From the NCBI RefSeq assembly GCF_902459655.1, contig NZ_CABPSB010000016.1, positions 79,350 to 143,349 on the forward strand: 64,000 bases of DNA, written 5' to 3'. The position numbers were made by a program, and so were the translations under genes. This stretch comes from Pandoraea anhela. GTDB lineage: Bacteria; Pseudomonadota; Gammaproteobacteria; Burkholderiales; Burkholderiaceae. Position 1 is the stretch's first letter, and the number at the start of each line of letters is the position of its first letter. Shown one piece after another: positions 9,777-19,287 of this stretch. Under the pieces are notes generated by a model. It ran no database searches and had not been told where the DNA came from. It worked only from the letters and a program-made list of their open reading frames with translations.

Positions 9777-10328
9777 GTGGAGATCGACGAGTCCCCTGCC
9801 GCCTACATCAAGAGCCAGATCCGCACCGTGCCGGACTGGCCTTCGCCCGGTGTGCAGTTTCGCGACATCACGCCATTGCTCAAGAACCCGCGTACCTTGC
9901 GGGTGCTCATCGATGTGTTCGTGCATCGCTACATGGCGCAGCGTCCCGACTACATCGCGGGCCTCGACGCACGCGGTTTCATCCTCGGCTCGATTCTCGC
10001 GTACGAGCTCAACGTCGGATTCATCCCCATTCGCAAGAAAGGCAAACTGCCTTATCAGACGGTCGCGGAAGAGTACGAACTGGAATACGGCAGCGCGACG
10101 GTCGAGATTCATGCCGACGCATGCGGTCCCGGCGATCGCGTTCTGTTGATCGACGATCTGGTCGCCACCGGCGGCACGATGCTCGCAGGCAAGAAGCTGC
10201 TGGAGCGACTCGGCGCGACCGTCATCGAAGGCGCGGCCATCGTCGACCTGCCGGAGCTGGGCGGCTCGCGGCTGATTCGCGACGCGGGGCTGGCGCTCTT
10301 CCTGCTGTGCTCGTTCGAAGGTCATTGA
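9777..10328 (+). CDS. apt: Adenine phosphoribosyltransferase
   Basis: Purine salvage enzyme making AMP from adenine and PRPP. PRTase fold with FRDITPLL near the N-terminus, the hood-loop region [11 protein letters not shown], flexible loop KKGKLPYQT, and the PRPP-binding motif [15 protein letters not shown] prefer the GTG at 9777 (183 residues, the classic APT length) because AAGGA lies 5 nt upstream. An earlier GTG at 9744 would add 11 residues. A CATAAT hexamer at 9733-9738 could be the -10, which would also exclude the earlier start from the mRNA or make it nearly leaderless. Confidence 0.93.
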   Translation: MEIDESPAAYIKSQIRTVPDWPSPGVQFRDITPLLKNPRTLRVLIDVFVHRYMAQRPDYIAGLDARGFILGSILAYELNVGFIPIRKKGKLPYQTVAEEYELEYGSATVEIHADACGPGDRVLLIDDLVATGGTMLAGKKLLERLGATVIEGAAIVDLPELGGSRLIRDAGLALFLLCSFEGH

Positions 10329-10437
10329 GTCCTGACAATCGCAACCGCGGTCTTCGTGACGGCGGCACACGACGCTATCTCCTGAACCCGCCGCCGGCCT
10401 GCGCATCCATTGCCGGCGCTACGATCCAAACGTTCCG

Positions 10438-11052
10438 ATGCCCAACCTCTGGCTGTTCCTGCTGACTTCGGTCGCGATCACGCTCGTACCGGGCCCCGAC
10501 AACATGCAGGTCATCGCGCGCGGTATCGCACAGGGCCGCCGCGCGGGGCTGGCGGCGGCCGCAGGCTTTACCTTCGGGTGCTGCTTTCACACCGCGATTG
10601 CGGCGGTGGGCCTTGCCGCCGTGCTGCGCTCGTCGCCGTGGGCATTCGAAGCGATCAAGCTTGTCGGCGCGGCGTATCTCATCTGGATCGGCATCAGGGC
10701 ATTGCGCGCGCGCGGGGCGCTGACGCTGGCGAACGACGCCACGCCGCAGCCGCTGATGGCCGTCTTCCGTCAGAGCGTCTTCGCCAACATGCTCAATCCG
10801 AAGGTCACCCTGTTCTTCCTCGTCTTCCTGCCGCAGTTCGTGAGCGCGAACGCTGCCCATCCGGGCTGGCAGATGGTGCTGCTCGGTCTGGTCTTCATGG
10901 CGCAGACCATCGTCGTGTTCGGCGCTTACGGCTGGTTTGCGGGCGTGCTGGGGACGTGGCTCAAACGTCGTCCCGGCGCGGGGCGCTGGCTCGATCGCGC
11001 GGCCGGCGCGATCTTCATCGGTCTGGGGTTGCGCGTTGCCTTGCAGGGCTAG
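10438..11052 (+). CDS. LysE/RhtB-family amino-acid exporter
   Basis: 204-residue inner-membrane protein with about six hydrophobic segments. The family signature is at the N-terminus (LLTSVAITLVPGPDNMQVIARGIAQGRRAGLAAAAGFTFG) with the conserved VPGPD. The central loop FRQSVFANMLNPKVTLFFLVFLPQFV is typical of RhtB/LeuE-type exporters. Substrate is not predictable. It lies 109 bp after apt and 76 bp before the DeoR regulator on the same strand. Confidence 0.88.
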   Translation: MPNLWLFLLTSVAITLVPGPDNMQVIARGIAQGRRAGLAAAAGFTFGCCFHTAIAAVGLAAVLRSSPWAFEAIKLVGAAYLIWIGIRALRARGALTLANDATPQPLMAVFRQSVFANMLNPKVTLFFLVFLPQFVSANAAHPGWQMVLLGLVFMAQTIVVFGAYGWFAGVLGTWLKRRPGAGRWLDRAAGAIFIGLGLRVALQG

Positions 11053-11128
11053 CGCGCCGTGTCATCGCAAACGACGACGCGTCCCTTTTGAATTCGCAGT
11101 CCAATTGATCCATTGATATTGTCCGATC

Positions 11129-11884
11129 ATGCTTGCCGAACAACGCCAACAATACGTGCTCGAACAACTCGCCAAGACCGGGGCGCTCGCGATCAGCGAT
11201 CTGGTGCGGGAACTGGGGGTCTCGCGCGAGACCGTGCGACGCGACCTCAACACGCTCGCCGCGCGCGGACTGCTCCTCATGACGCACGGCGGCGCGCTGG
11301 CCGCCGACCGCAGCGAACCCGACTGGACGCTGCGTGAGAACGTCAACGCCGTGGGCAAGCGCGCCATCGGCGTGCGTGCGGCGGAACTGGTGCCCGACGG
11401 CGCTTCCGTCATCATCGATTACGGCACGACCACTCGCGCCGTGGCGCAGGCGCTGCTCTCGAAGCATCGGCTGCGGATCTACACGAACGACTGGCAGATC
11501 GCGCGTCTGCTCGGTCGTCATCACGATAACCGGGTGACGCTGCTTGGCGGCGAGTTGCAGGACAACGAAGACGCCGTGCAGGGCTGGGACGCCATCAATC
11601 AGATCGCGCAGTACCACGCCGACTTCGCCTTCATCGGCGTAGGCGGCGTGACGGAAGACGGCGGCATCACCGACTTCAATCGTGCGGCGGCCGAGCTGCG
11701 CGCACGCATGCTGCTGAGCGCGAACGTTTCCGCCGTGGTGGCGGACCACACCAAGTTCGGTCGCGTGACGCCCGTGCGCATTCGTCACTTCGAAGCCGCA
11801 CGCTATCTCATCAGCGACGCCGCGCCGCACAAGAGCATGCTCGCGCAGTTGCGCGCGCGTGGCCCCGAGTTGCTGATCGCCTGA
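11129..11884 (+). CDS. DeoR-family transcriptional regulator
   Basis: 251 residues. An N-terminal winged HTH of the DeoR type (EQRQQYVLEQLAKTGALAISDLVRELGVSRETVRRDLNTLAARG, residues ~4-47) is followed by the DeoRC sugar-phosphate sensor domain (GKRAIGVRAAELVPDGASVIIDYGTTTRAVAQAL; IGVGGVTEDGGITDFN; VADHTKFGR). Members of this class usually sense phosphorylated sugars or related compounds. It is the gene directly upstream of phnC and may regulate it; DeoR-type regulators next to phosphonate loci are known in Burkholderia, but the effector here is unknown. The inverted repeat at 12296-12310 in the phnC leader is a possible target. Confidence 0.9.
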   Translation: MLAEQRQQYVLEQLAKTGALAISDLVRELGVSRETVRRDLNTLAARGLLLMTHGGALAADRSEPDWTLRENVNAVGKRAIGVRAAELVPDGASVIIDYGTTTRAVAQALLSKHRLRIYTNDWQIARLLGRHHDNRVTLLGGELQDNEDAVQGWDAINQIAQYHADFAFIGVGGVTEDGGITDFNRAAAELRARMLLSANVSAVVADHTKFGRVTPVRIRHFEAARYLISDAAPHKSMLAQLRARGPELLIA

Positions 11885-12034
11885 CGCCCGGCATTCGCCC
11901 TCGCTTTGCCCTCGCGCCTGTCGCGACCCCGCCGGCGACCACGCCATAGGTCGCCACAGCACGCCACACGTCGCCACGACGTGGGCGTCGCGCCGTAAAA
12001 GTCTCATCGTCTATACCTTTCCGGGATCCTTGCG

Positions 12035-12058
12035 GGACGGCCTTTTGCCGCCGTTTTT
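12035..12058 (+). terminator. Probable terminator after the DeoR-type gene
   Basis: Short stem CGGC-CTTTT-GCCG, extended imperfectly by ACGG/CCGT pairing, ending in a run of six T. The stem is weak, so efficiency is uncertain. Confidence 0.5.
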
Positions 12059-12250
12059 TCGATCGGCGCACACGCGTGTGCTTTGGAAAAAAATGTAGAC
12101 AAAGTGCCGTCGTCGTCCAGACGATGCCGCCCTCGAATCTCACGTCTCCTGATAGTCACACCGCTGCCACAAAGCCTGAAGTAACGTGGGAAACGTTGCC
12201 AAATCATTGAGTGGACAAGGGTTTTGGCCATGCGGGAAAAAGCTGGTCGA

Positions 12251-12268
12251 TTGTCACTGTGTTGTCAT
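12251..12268 (+). promoter_or_regulatory. Pho box upstream of phnC
   Basis: TTGTCAC-TGTG-TTGTCAT: two 7-bp repeats spaced by 4 bp, close to the PhoB consensus CTGTCAT-N4-CTGTCAY. A -10-like TAGACT begins exactly 10 bp downstream (12279-12284), the canonical Pho-promoter geometry, with no separate -35 needed. It points toward phnC and predicts phosphate-starvation induction of phnCDE. Confidence 0.8.
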
Positions 12269-12295
12269 CGAGGCTTTTTAGACTGCGTTCACTTT

Positions 12296-12311
12296 TGGCA
12301 CAAATTGCCAC
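12296..12311 (+). promoter_or_regulatory. Candidate operator in the phnC leader
   Basis: TGGCA-CAAAT-TGCCA is an inverted repeat with 5-bp arms just downstream of the predicted phnC transcription start (~12290). It includes CACAAATTGCCAC (12299-12311), which recurs exactly at 47677-47689 in the other phosphonate promoter region. Its position would suit a repressor blocking transcription. Confidence 0.5.
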
Positions 12312-12411
12312 AAAACAGCTAGTCGAGCGATGCGGCGACAACGTCCCCGAGCGGGATGTCGCGGACCGTGGTGCATCGGGGCCGACCGGCATTCAGACTG
12401 ACAGGTGAACC

Positions 12412-13287
12412 GTGGACGAAGCGATTCGAATCGAGCGACTGACCAAGACTTTCGGCAGCGGCCGTCGTGCACTGGATGAGGTGGCGCTCAAGGTCATGCC
12501 GGGCGAAATGGTCGCCCTGATCGGCGCTTCCGGCTCGGGCAAGTCGACGCTGATGCGGCACATCGCCGGCTTCGTCGCGGCCGATCTTCAGCCGGGCAGC
12601 ATCGAGATTCTCGGTCGTCCGATCCAGCGCGATGGCCGCATCGTGCGCGAAGTGCGTCAGATTCGCCGCGACATCGGGTTCGTCTTCCAGCAATTCAACC
12701 TCGTGGGGCGTCTGCCGGTCATCACCAACGTGCTGACGGGTTTGCTCGCCCGTGTGCCGCTGTGGCGCAGCCTGCTGTTTCGCTTCACCCCGGCCGAGCG
12801 TCAGGCCGCGCTGACGGCGCTGGCCGAAGTCGGTATCGGCGATCTGGCGTTCCAACGTGCCAGCACGCTCTCCGGTGGCCAGCAGCAGCGCGCGGCGCTG
12901 GCCCGCACGCTCGTGCAGGGCGCCAGGATCATTCTCGCGGACGAACCGATTGCGTCGCTCGACCCGGAGTCGGCGCGCAAGGTGATGGACATGCTCGCGC
13001 GCATGAACCGCGATCACAAGCTGACTGTCGTCGTGTCGCTGCATCAGGTGGACGTGGCCATGCGCTATTGCGTGCGCACCGTTGCGCTGCATCAGGGGCG
13101 TGTGGTGTACGACGGCCCGTCTTCGGCGCTCACGCCCGACGTGTTGCGTCGCTTGTACGGCGTGCAGGCGAGCGAGTTGCTCAACGAGTCGTCGGACGAG
13201 GCGGAAGGCGCCGTCGGCGACGCGAGCGCGAAGCCGGCTGAGGCCGAAGCGCCGTTCCTGACCTCGATGTCGCTGAGCCTGACCTGA
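12412..13287 (+). CDS. phnC: Phosphonate ABC transporter ATP-binding protein
   Basis: ATPase of the PhnCDE phosphonate importer on the cytoplasmic face. 291 residues from a GTG preceded by AGGTGA; no ATG is available in the N-terminal region. Walker [10 protein letters not shown] (residues ~39-47), Q-loop [12 protein letters not shown], signature [15 protein letters not shown], Walker [14 protein letters not shown], and switch His in VSLHQVDVA. The family-specific [14 protein letters not shown] stretch is present. The last ~35 residues are an acidic Ala/Glu-rich tail not found in E. coli PhnC (262 residues). First gene of phnCDE, behind the Pho box at 12251. Confidence 0.94.
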   Translation: MDEAIRIERLTKTFGSGRRALDEVALKVMPGEMVALIGASGSGKSTLMRHIAGFVAADLQPGSIEILGRPIQRDGRIVREVRQIRRDIGFVFQQFNLVGRLPVITNVLTGLLARVPLWRSLLFRFTPAERQAALTALAEVGIGDLAFQRASTLSGGQQQRAALARTLVQGARIILADEPIASLDPESARKVMDMLARMNRDHKLTVVVSLHQVDVAMRYCVRTVALHQGRVVYDGPSSALTPDVLRRLYGVQASELLNESSDEAEGAVGDASAKPAEAEAPFLTSMSLSLT

Positions 13288-13411
13288 GCCCCGCGCTGCG
13301 TGGGGTTCCGTTGCGTCGCATGCCGTCTTGATCCGTCTCAAGCCGCATCTGCCTAAACCCGCTTCACCTAAGCCTTTGCCAAAGGCCTTATCTGACCAGG
13401 AGCTTGCTCTC

Positions 13412-14380
13412 ATGAAACTGTGGAAAACCCTGCTGGCCGGCGTGGCCATGATCGCCTCGGTGGCGGCGGCGCACGCGCAGGAAATCAATTTCGGCATCAT
13501 CTCGACCGACTCCAGCGCTGCGCTGCGTCAACGCTGGCAGCCGTTGATCGACGATATGGAGAAGCAAACGGGTCTGAAGGTGACGCCGTTCTTCGCGACC
13601 GACTACGCCGGCGTGATCGAAGGCATGCGCTTCAACAAGGTGCAGCTCGCGTGGATGGGGAACAAGGGCGCGATGGAAGCGGTCGACCGCTCGAACGGCG
13701 AAATCTTCGCGAAGATCATCAACGCCGACGGCTCGGAAGGCTACTACTCGCTGTTGATCTCGAACGTATCGAGCCCGTACAAGACGCTCGACGACGTGAT
13801 CAAGAACGGCAAGAAGATCAATTTCGGTCTGGGCGACCCGACTTCGACGTCGGGCACGCTGGTGCCGGGTTACTACGTGTTCGCGAAGAACAACATCGAT
13901 CCGCGCACGTACTTCAAGACGGCACGCAGCTCGAACCACGGCGCGAACATGATGGCCGTGATCAACAATCAGGTCGACGTGGCCACGAACAACACCGAAG
14001 AACTGGCCAAGATCCAGCAAACGCAGCCGGAGAAGGCCAAGCAGGTCCACGTGATCTGGAAGTCGCCGCTGATCCCGTCGGATCCGTTGCTGTGGCGCAA
14101 GGACATGCCCGACGCCACGAAGAAGAAGGTGCGCGACTTCTTCCTGTCGTACGGCAAGGACGCACACGAAAAGGAAGTGCTGAAGAACATCTACAACTAC
14201 GGTGGCTTCCGCCCGTCGTCGGACGCGCAGCTCCTGCCGATCCGTCAGCTCGAACTCTTCAAGCAGAGGGTGCAGCTTGAGTCGGACACGACGCTCGACG
14301 CGGACAAGAAGAAGACGCAAATGGCCGACATCGACAGCAAGCTCGCAGCCCTCGACCAGCAACTGAACAAGACGAAGTAA
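13412..14380 (+). CDS. phnD: Phosphonate-binding periplasmic protein
   Basis: Solute receptor of the PhnCDE importer. 322 residues from [10 protein letters not shown]. Sec signal peptide with predicted cleavage AHA|Q after residue 22, then a type-II periplasmic-binding fold: [54 protein letters not shown], and the ligand-loop region [25 protein letters not shown] stands upstream of the chosen ATG; an earlier in-frame start would destroy the signal peptide. Lies 124 bp after phnC and 155 bp before phnE. Confidence 0.95.
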   Translation: MKLWKTLLAGVAMIASVAAAHAQEINFGIISTDSSAALRQRWQPLIDDMEKQTGLKVTPFFATDYAGVIEGMRFNKVQLAWMGNKGAMEAVDRSNGEIFAKIINADGSEGYYSLLISNVSSPYKTLDDVIKNGKKINFGLGDPTSTSGTLVPGYYVFAKNNIDPRTYFKTARSSNHGANMMAVINNQVDVATNNTEELAKIQQTQPEKAKQVHVIWKSPLIPSDPLLWRKDMPDATKKKVRDFFLSYGKDAHEKEVLKNIYNYGGFRPSSDAQLLPIRQLELFKQRVQLESDTTLDADKKKTQMADIDSKLAALDQQLNKTK

Positions 14381-14535
14381 GGCGGTCGTGTCGGCATGGG
14401 CGAAGTCGAGCCTGTGACCGACGTTCGCCGTTGATGCAAGCGATGGCGGTTCCGGCAGACCGGGATCGCCGTCTCCTCAGCCGTTCGATTTCCCCACCGG
14501 CCGCTGCCGTGCCGGTACGACTCGTGGTACTCGAC

Positions 14536-15342
14536 ATGAACACCAGCGCATCTATCACTGCCAACGGCCGACTGCCGGGCGAGCCGCCCAAGCGTTCGTG
14601 GCTCTCCCTGATCAGTTGGGGCGTCTTCTTTCTGGTCCTGGTGTGGTCGTGGAGCGGCGCCGATATGCGCCCGCTCGACCTGATTCGCGATTCCGGCAAC
14701 ATGAGCCAGTTCGCGCACGATTTCTTCCCGCCCGACTTCCGTGATTGGCGGGTGTACTTCCACGAGATGATGGTGACGATTCATATCGCCGTCTGGGGCA
14801 CGGTCCTCGCGGTGGTGTGTTCGATCCCGATGGGCTTGCTCTCGGCGTCGAACATGGTGCCGGCGTGGGTCTACCAGCCGGTGCGTCGTGTCATGGACGC
14901 GTGTCGCGCGATCAACGAGATGGTGTTTGCGATGCTCTTCATCGTGGCCGTCGGTCTCGGCCCGTTCGCGGGCGTGCTGGCCTTGTGGGTTCATACGACT
15001 GGCACGCTCTCGAAGCTCTTCGCCGAAGCGGTCGAGGCGATCGATCCGCGTCCGGTCGAAGGCGTGCGGGCCACGGGCGCCCGCGCCATCGACGAAATCC
15101 TCTACGGCGTGCTGCAGCAGGTAATGCCGCTGTGGATTTCTTACACGCTGTACCGCTTCGAGTCGAACGTACGTTCGGCGTCGGTGGTCGGCATGGTCGG
15201 TGCGGGCGGCATCGGCGTGGTGCTCTACGAGGTGATTCGCAGCTTCCAGTACGCACAGACGTGCGCGGTCATGGTGATCATGGTGATCGTGGTGACGTGT
15301 ATCGACGTCTTCTCGGCGCGAGTGCGCAAGTTGGTGATCTGA
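14536..15342 (+). CDS. phnE: Phosphonate ABC transporter permease
   Basis: Inner-membrane channel subunit of PhnCDE. 268 residues from [11 protein letters not shown]. Membrane segments include [64 protein letters not shown] and [18 protein letters not shown]. The EAA coupling loop is [24 protein letters not shown]. Alternative in-frame starts upstream (from 14434) would add an Arg/Pro-rich stretch unlike a permease N-terminus. Single-domain PhnE; there is no second permease gene in this cluster. Terminators follow at 15406 and 15506. Confidence 0.93.
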   Translation: MNTSASITANGRLPGEPPKRSWLSLISWGVFFLVLVWSWSGADMRPLDLIRDSGNMSQFAHDFFPPDFRDWRVYFHEMMVTIHIAVWGTVLAVVCSIPMGLLSASNMVPAWVYQPVRRVMDACRAINEMVFAMLFIVAVGLGPFAGVLALWVHTTGTLSKLFAEAVEAIDPRPVEGVRATGARAIDEILYGVLQQVMPLWISYTLYRFESNVRSASVVGMVGAGGIGVVLYEVIRSFQYAQTCAVMVIMVIVVTCIDVFSARVRKLVI

Positions 15343-15405
15343 CTTGACCTTGACGCTTCGATTGGCGATATCGTCGCGGTGCCCGTGCGAGTCTCGGGGG
15401 GGATA

Positions 15406-15433
15406 AAGAAAGGGCGCTCCGGCGCCTTTTCTT
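15406..15433 (+). terminator. Rho-independent terminator after phnE
   Basis: A-rich 5' arm AAGAAAGG-GCGC and 3' arm GGCGCCTTTTCTT form a GC stem with one bulged G, flanked by A:T pairs and followed by a T-rich run. It lies 64 bp after the phnE stop. Confidence 0.7.
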
Positions 15434-15505
15434 GTTCTTGCTTCGGCGCGGCAAGCTGACGGCATCGCCCGTCGCGGCGCCTTCACCAGGGATACGCGGC
15501 GCAAA

Positions 15506-15533
15506 GAGAAAGGCCGCAACGGCGGCCTTTCTC
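15506..15533. terminator. Bidirectional terminator between phnE and phnM
   Basis: Perfect 12-bp stem GAGAAAGGCCGC / GCGGCCTTTCTC with loop AACG, between the convergent phnE and phnM genes and 20 bp past the phnM stop. The minus-strand product ends in TTTCTCTTTG, so it most probably ends phnGHIJKLM. Confidence 0.8.
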
Positions 15534-15553
15534 AGTCAACCGGGCGCGGGGAA

Positions 15554-16699
15554 TCAGGCGATCCGCTGCCCGACCCGATACGTCTCACGTGGAATCGGCG
15601 GCATGCCGTGGCGGGTGGCCACGCGCACCAGGTCGGCGCGCAGGCCCGGTCTGATGCCGCCGCGATCCGTCAGGCCCGCCGACTGCGCCGGGTTCCACGA
15701 CACCGTACGCATGGCTTTCGATAGCGTCCAGCCGCAGTCGGCATGATCGTTATGCAACTGGAACGCCGCTTGCAGCAGACTCGCCGGCACATAGTCCGAC
15801 GACAGAATGTCCAGCACGTCTTCACGTGCCAGCTCGGCCGCCGCCACATTGCCCGAGTGCGAACCGCCGCGCACGACATTCGGCGCGCCCATGATCACGC
15901 CGATCGACTTCTCGTGCGCGGCGCGTGCCGCCACCAGTGTCGTCGGAAACTCCGACAGCGCCACACCGTCGCGCTCGGCTTCCTCCACATGTTCGCGCGA
16001 CGTATCGTCGTGGCTTGCGAGCGGCAGGCCGCGCGCGCGGCTCATCTCCACGATGCTGCGGCGATGCGGAATGGCGTACTTCTCCTGCTGTGCTTTCAGA
16101 TCGGCGAGCATCGCTTCCCACTGCGCGTCCGGCACCTTGCCGTTGCGCTCGTGATACTGACGATGCAACACCGGGTCGTGCCACTGCCGCTGCCCCGGCG
16201 TGTGATCCATTACCGAGACCAGACGCAGCAACGGGTGATCGCACATCTCGGCGAACGTGTCGGCCGCGTCCTGCGTGGCGATTTCGCAGCGCAAATGCAG
16301 AAAGTGATCCGCACGGAAAAGCCCGGCGGCGATGGTGTCGAGCAACGCCTGACCGCATTCGGCCTGCACCTTGCGGCTGCGCAGACCCGACGCGTCGCGC
16401 TCGCCGATCACCAGCGAGTCGAACACGGTGGTGATGCCGGCGGCGGCGACCTGCGCATCGTGAATCGCGAAGGCGGCGTGTGTGTTCCAGTGCACGCCGG
16501 GACGCGGCGCCAGATGCTTCTCCAGGTTGTCGGTGTGCAACTCGACCAGACCCGGCACCAGATAGTCGCCCTCCCAGTCGACGGCCTCGGCGGCCTGCGT
16601 CGTGCCTTCCTCCACAGCGTGGATGAGACCCTCGCGCACTTCGACCACACCCGTGAAGGTAGTGTCGGGTGTGACGATGCGGGCGTTCTTGATAAGCAT
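15554..16699 (-). CDS. phnM: Alpha-D-ribose 1-methylphosphonate 5-triphosphate diphosphatase
   Basis: Removes pyrophosphate from ribosyl-alkylphosphonate triphosphate, giving the PhnJ substrate. 381 residues from MLIKNARIVTPDTTF, an amidohydrolase-superfamily enzyme. Metal-site motifs: VELHTDNLEKH near residue 55, HLRCEIA, SVMDHTPGQRQ and LASHDDTSREH; the distal SGNVAAAELAREDVLDILSSDYVPAS carries the conserved aspartate. GGAG lies 7 nt before the ATG, and phnL ends 16 bp upstream. Last gene of phnGHIJKLM. Confidence 0.95.
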   Translation of the reverse strand: MLIKNARIVTPDTTFTGVVEVREGLIHAVEEGTTQAAEAVDWEGDYLVPGLVELHTDNLEKHLAPRPGVHWNTHAAFAIHDAQVAAAGITTVFDSLVIGERDASGLRSRKVQAECGQALLDTIAAGLFRADHFLHLRCEIATQDAADTFAEMCDHPLLRLVSVMDHTPGQRQWHDPVLHRQYHERNGKVPDAQWEAMLADLKAQQEKYAIPHRRSIVEMSRARGLPLASHDDTSREHVEEAERDGVALSEFPTTLVAARAAHEKSIGVIMGAPNVVRGGSHSGNVAAAELAREDVLDILSSDYVPASLLQAAFQLHNDHADCGWTLSKAMRTVSWNPAQSAGLTDRGGIRPGLRADLVRVATRHGMPPIPRETYRVGQRIA

Positions 16700-16715
16700 G
16701 GACAAACTCCGGGAA

Positions 16716-17504
16716 TCAATGAGCGGGACGAAGCACGGGGCGCATGGCGAGCGTGCGCGTCGCCACTTCGTCGCGAGTCGCCTCGTCATGGAAGATGCCG
16801 ACGATGGCGCTACCCGCCGCGCGGGCTTCGGTAATCAATTGCGAGACCACGGCGCGGTTCTGCGCATCGAGCGACGCGGTCGGCTCGTCGAGCAGCAGCA
16901 CCGGCGCTGCGGCAATCAGCCCGCGCGCGATGTTGATGCGCTGTTGCTCGCCGCCCGAGAACGTCGCCGGCGCGAGTGCCCAGAGACGCTCGGGAATGTT
17001 CAGACGCGCGAGCAGGTCGCGCGCGCGTCCGGCCGCATCGGCCTCGCTGTGGCCAAGGCGACGCAGCGGCTCCGCCACGATGTCCAGCGTGGTCACACGC
17101 GGGATCACACGCAGGAACTGACTGACGTAACCGAGCGTCGTGCGACGCACGGACAGCACTTCGCGTGCGGTGGCCGTCGTGATGTCGATCCAGCGCTCGC
17201 CGTCGCCAGCATCGTGACGGATCTCGATGCGCCCCTCGCCGGCGAGATAGTTGCCGTACAGACAACGCAGCAAGGTGCTCTTGCCCGAGCCGGAGGGGCC
17301 CACGAGCGCAACGCATTCCCCGCGTCGCACCGTCAGATCGATACCTTCGAGCGCCGGAATCGCCGCGCCGCCCTGAGCGTGCAGACGGAAGGTCTTGTGC
17401 AAGCCCTGCGCCCGCAGCATGACGTCGTCCTCTCGGGTGCCGAGCGTGAGCGCCGCGCCGCCGATGGACGTCGAAGACGTAGTGAGTGGAGTTCCGGAGT
17501 TCAT
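16716..17504 (-). CDS. phnL: C-P lyase complex ABC-type subunit PhnL
   Basis: ABC-type ATPase that associates with the C-P lyase core complex rather than with a membrane transporter. 262 residues from [10 protein letters not shown], overlapping phnK by 4 bp (ATGA). Walker [10 protein letters not shown], signature [15 protein letters not shown], Walker [13 protein letters not shown]. The first ~30 residues are not conserved; a later ATG inside them could also be used. The longer in-frame extension to 18008 lies inside phnK and is a shadow. Confidence 0.94.
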   Translation of the reverse strand: MNSGTPLTTSSTSIGGAALTLGTREDDVMLRAQGLHKTFRLHAQGGAAIPALEGIDLTVRRGECVALVGPSGSGKSTLLRCLYGNYLAGEGRIEIRHDAGDGERWIDITTATAREVLSVRRTTLGYVSQFLRVIPRVTTLDIVAEPLRRLGHSEADAAGRARDLLARLNIPERLWALAPATFSGGEQQRINIARGLIAAAPVLLLDEPTASLDAQNRAVVSQLITEARAAGSAIVGIFHDEATRDEVATRTLAMRPVLRPAH

Positions 17505-18316
17505 ACGGGCAGCACCGAGGAAACCAGCAATTGCGTATAGGGATGTTGGGGGTCGTCGAGGACCTGATCGGTCAGCCCGGCCTCGACCACGCGCCCTGCC
17601 TGCATGACGATCAGGCGGTGCGCGATGAGTCGCGCCACGCCGATATCGTGCGTGACGATAATGGCGGCAAGATGAAGGCGCTCCACCAGCGAGCGCAGCA
17701 GGTCGAGCAGGCGTGCCTGCACCGACACATCGAGACCCGCGGTCGGCTCGTCCATGAATACCAGACGCGGCGCCGTCACCAGATTGCGCGCGATTTGCAG
17801 ACGCTGCTGCATCCCGCCGGAAAACGCGCCGGGCATCTCGTCCACGCGTGCCGGATCGAGTTCGACCTGCGCCATCCAGTGACGCGCCTTCTCGCGAATG
17901 TCGCCGAAATGACGCGCGCCGACCGCCATCAGACGGTCGCCGATGTTGCCGCCGGCCGAGACGTTCATGCGCAGGCCGTCGCGCGGATTCTGTTCGACGA
18001 AACCCCACTCGGTACGCAGCAGGCGGCGCTTGTGCGCTTCGTCCAGCGCGCAGAGATCGTGCATCGTGCCGTCGATGCCGCGATAGTGCAGCGAGCCCGC
18101 GTCGATTTCATGGCGCAGCGCGAGCGCGTTCAGCAGCGTCGACTTGCCCGAGCCGGATTCGCCCACGACACACACCACTTCGCCCGGCCACAGGTCGAAC
18201 GTCACGTCGGCGCAACCGATGCGATCGCCGTAATGCTTGCCGAGACCGGCCACGCGCAGCAGCGGCTCGTTCATTGGCGCAACGGCACGCTGTGCCGTGT
18301 CAGTGACCGCGTTCAT
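17501..18316 (-). CDS. phnK: C-P lyase complex ABC-type subunit PhnK
   Basis: ABC-type ATPase that binds PhnJ in the C-P lyase core complex. 271 residues from MNAVTDTAQ, which overlaps the phnJ stop by 4 bp (ATGA). Walker [10 protein letters not shown], signature [15 protein letters not shown], Walker [13 protein letters not shown], switch [10 protein letters not shown]; the oligopeptide-transporter-like C-terminus [16 protein letters not shown] is characteristic of PhnK. About 16 residues longer at the N-terminus than the E. coli protein; MNEPLLRV 16 residues in is an alternative start. Confidence 0.94.
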   Translation of the reverse strand: MNAVTDTAQRAVAPMNEPLLRVAGLGKHYGDRIGCADVTFDLWPGEVVCVVGESGSGKSTLLNALALRHEIDAGSLHYRGIDGTMHDLCALDEAHKRRLLRTEWGFVEQNPRDGLRMNVSAGGNIGDRLMAVGARHFGDIREKARHWMAQVELDPARVDEMPGAFSGGMQQRLQIARNLVTAPRLVFMDEPTAGLDVSVQARLLDLLRSLVERLHLAAIIVTHDIGVARLIAHRLIVMQAGRVVEAGLTDQVLDDPQHPYTQLLVSSVLPV

Positions 18317-19287
18317 GCGTTCTCCTTCGCTGCATTCGCTGCACTCGATGCGCTCGGTGTTTTCGCGGCATGCGCGACTTCGGCCATGCTGGCCGAGGCC
18401 CGCTCGCCGCAGTAATCGCTGTCCGAGCACACGTACATGCGGGTGCCGTGGTCGTCGGTGATGACTTCATCGAGGAAGCTGTCGGTCGCGCCGCACAGGG
18501 CACAATGCGCGTCCCACTTCTGGATCTCGAACGGGTGATCGTCGAAGTCGAGACTCTCGACCGACGTGTACGGCGGAATGGCGTACAGACGTCGCTCGCG
18601 TCCCGCGCCGAAGAGTTGCAGCGCCGGGTTCATGTGCAGCTTGGGGTTGTCGAATTTCGGAATCGGGGACGGCGACATGAGATAGCGTCCGTTGACGATC
18701 ACCGGGTAGTCGTACGTCGTGGCGATCGCGCCGTGGCGCACGATGTCTTCATAAAGACGCACGCGCATGAGGCCGTATTCGCCGAGTGCGTGCAGCTTGC
18801 GCGACTCGTGAATGCGCGGCTCCAGGCGATACATCGGTTCGGGCATCGGCACCTGAAACACGAGGATCTGACCGTCGTGCAGCGAGGCTTCGGGAATGCG
18901 GTGACGGGTCTGGATGACGGTGGCCTCCGACGTCTTCGTCGTGGTGGCGACACCGGCCGTGCGCGCGAAAAAGCGTCGGATATTGACGGCATTGGTCGTG
19001 TCGTCCGCGCCCTGGTCGATCACCTTGAGCGTATCGTGCGCGCCGATCACGGCGGCGCTGACCTGAATGCCGCCCGTGCCCCAGCCGTAAGGCAGCGGCA
19101 TCTCACGACTCCCGAACGGCACCTGATAACCCGGAATCGCCACGGCCTTGAGCAGGCTGCGGCGAATCATGCGCTTGGTGTGTTCGTCGAGGAACGCGAA
19201 GTTGTAGCCGTCGGTGGTGGCGGCAGTTGCCGCCGTGGTCGACCCGGCGGCGCCGGGCGTGTCGTGCAACGTGGCGGCGTCGTTCAT
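18313..19287 (-). CDS. phnJ: Alpha-D-ribose 1-methylphosphonate 5-phosphate C-P-lyase
   Basis: Radical-SAM enzyme that breaks the carbon-phosphorus bond and releases ribosyl 1,2-cyclic phosphate. 324 residues. Cysteines at about 262, 265, 287 and 293 (C-X2-C-X21-C-X5-C) have the same spacing as the four conserved cysteines of E. coli PhnJ. The glycyl-radical/substrate region PYGWGTGGIQ is at ~67-75. The N-terminal ~25 residues (Ala/Thr repeats) and the C-terminal ~25 (Ala/Ser-rich) extend beyond the E. coli protein. Overlaps phnI and phnK by 4 bp each. Confidence 0.96.
   Translation of the reverse strand: MNDAATLHDTPGAAGSTTAATAATTDGYNFAFLDEHTKRMIRRSLLKAVAIPGYQVPFGSREMPLPYGWGTGGIQVSAAVIGAHDTLKVIDQGADDTTNAVNIRRFFARTAGVATTTKTSEATVIQTRHRIPEASLHDGQILVFQVPMPEPMYRLEPRIHESRKLHALGEYGLMRVRLYEDIVRHGAIATTYDYPVIVNGRYLMSPSPIPKFDNPKLHMNPALQLFGAGRERRLYAIPPYTSVESLDFDDHPFEIQKWDAHCALCGATDSFLDEVITDDHGTRMYVCSDSDYCGERASASMAEVAHAAKTPSASSAANAAKENA

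Larger units (their letters stand above)
11885..12411. other. Intergenic region between the DeoR-type gene and phnC
   Basis: 527 bp without a gene. In order it holds a perfect inverted repeat CACGTCG-CCA-CGACGTG (11967-11983), a terminator-like hairpin with a T6 run (12035-12058), a perfect 14-bp palindrome GCACACGCGTGTGC (12068-12081), the Pho box (12251-12268), a -10-like TAGACT (12279-12284) and TGGCA-N5-TGCCA (12296-12310). The last ~250 bp are clearly more AT-rich than the genes, as expected of a regulated promoter. Confidence 0.7.

Noticed and set aside
12297-12309. TGGCAC...TTGC in the phnC leader as a sigma-54 promoter
   Set aside because: GG and GC are 8 bp apart, not the required 10, and the element lies after the Pho-type start site. 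It fits an operator better.
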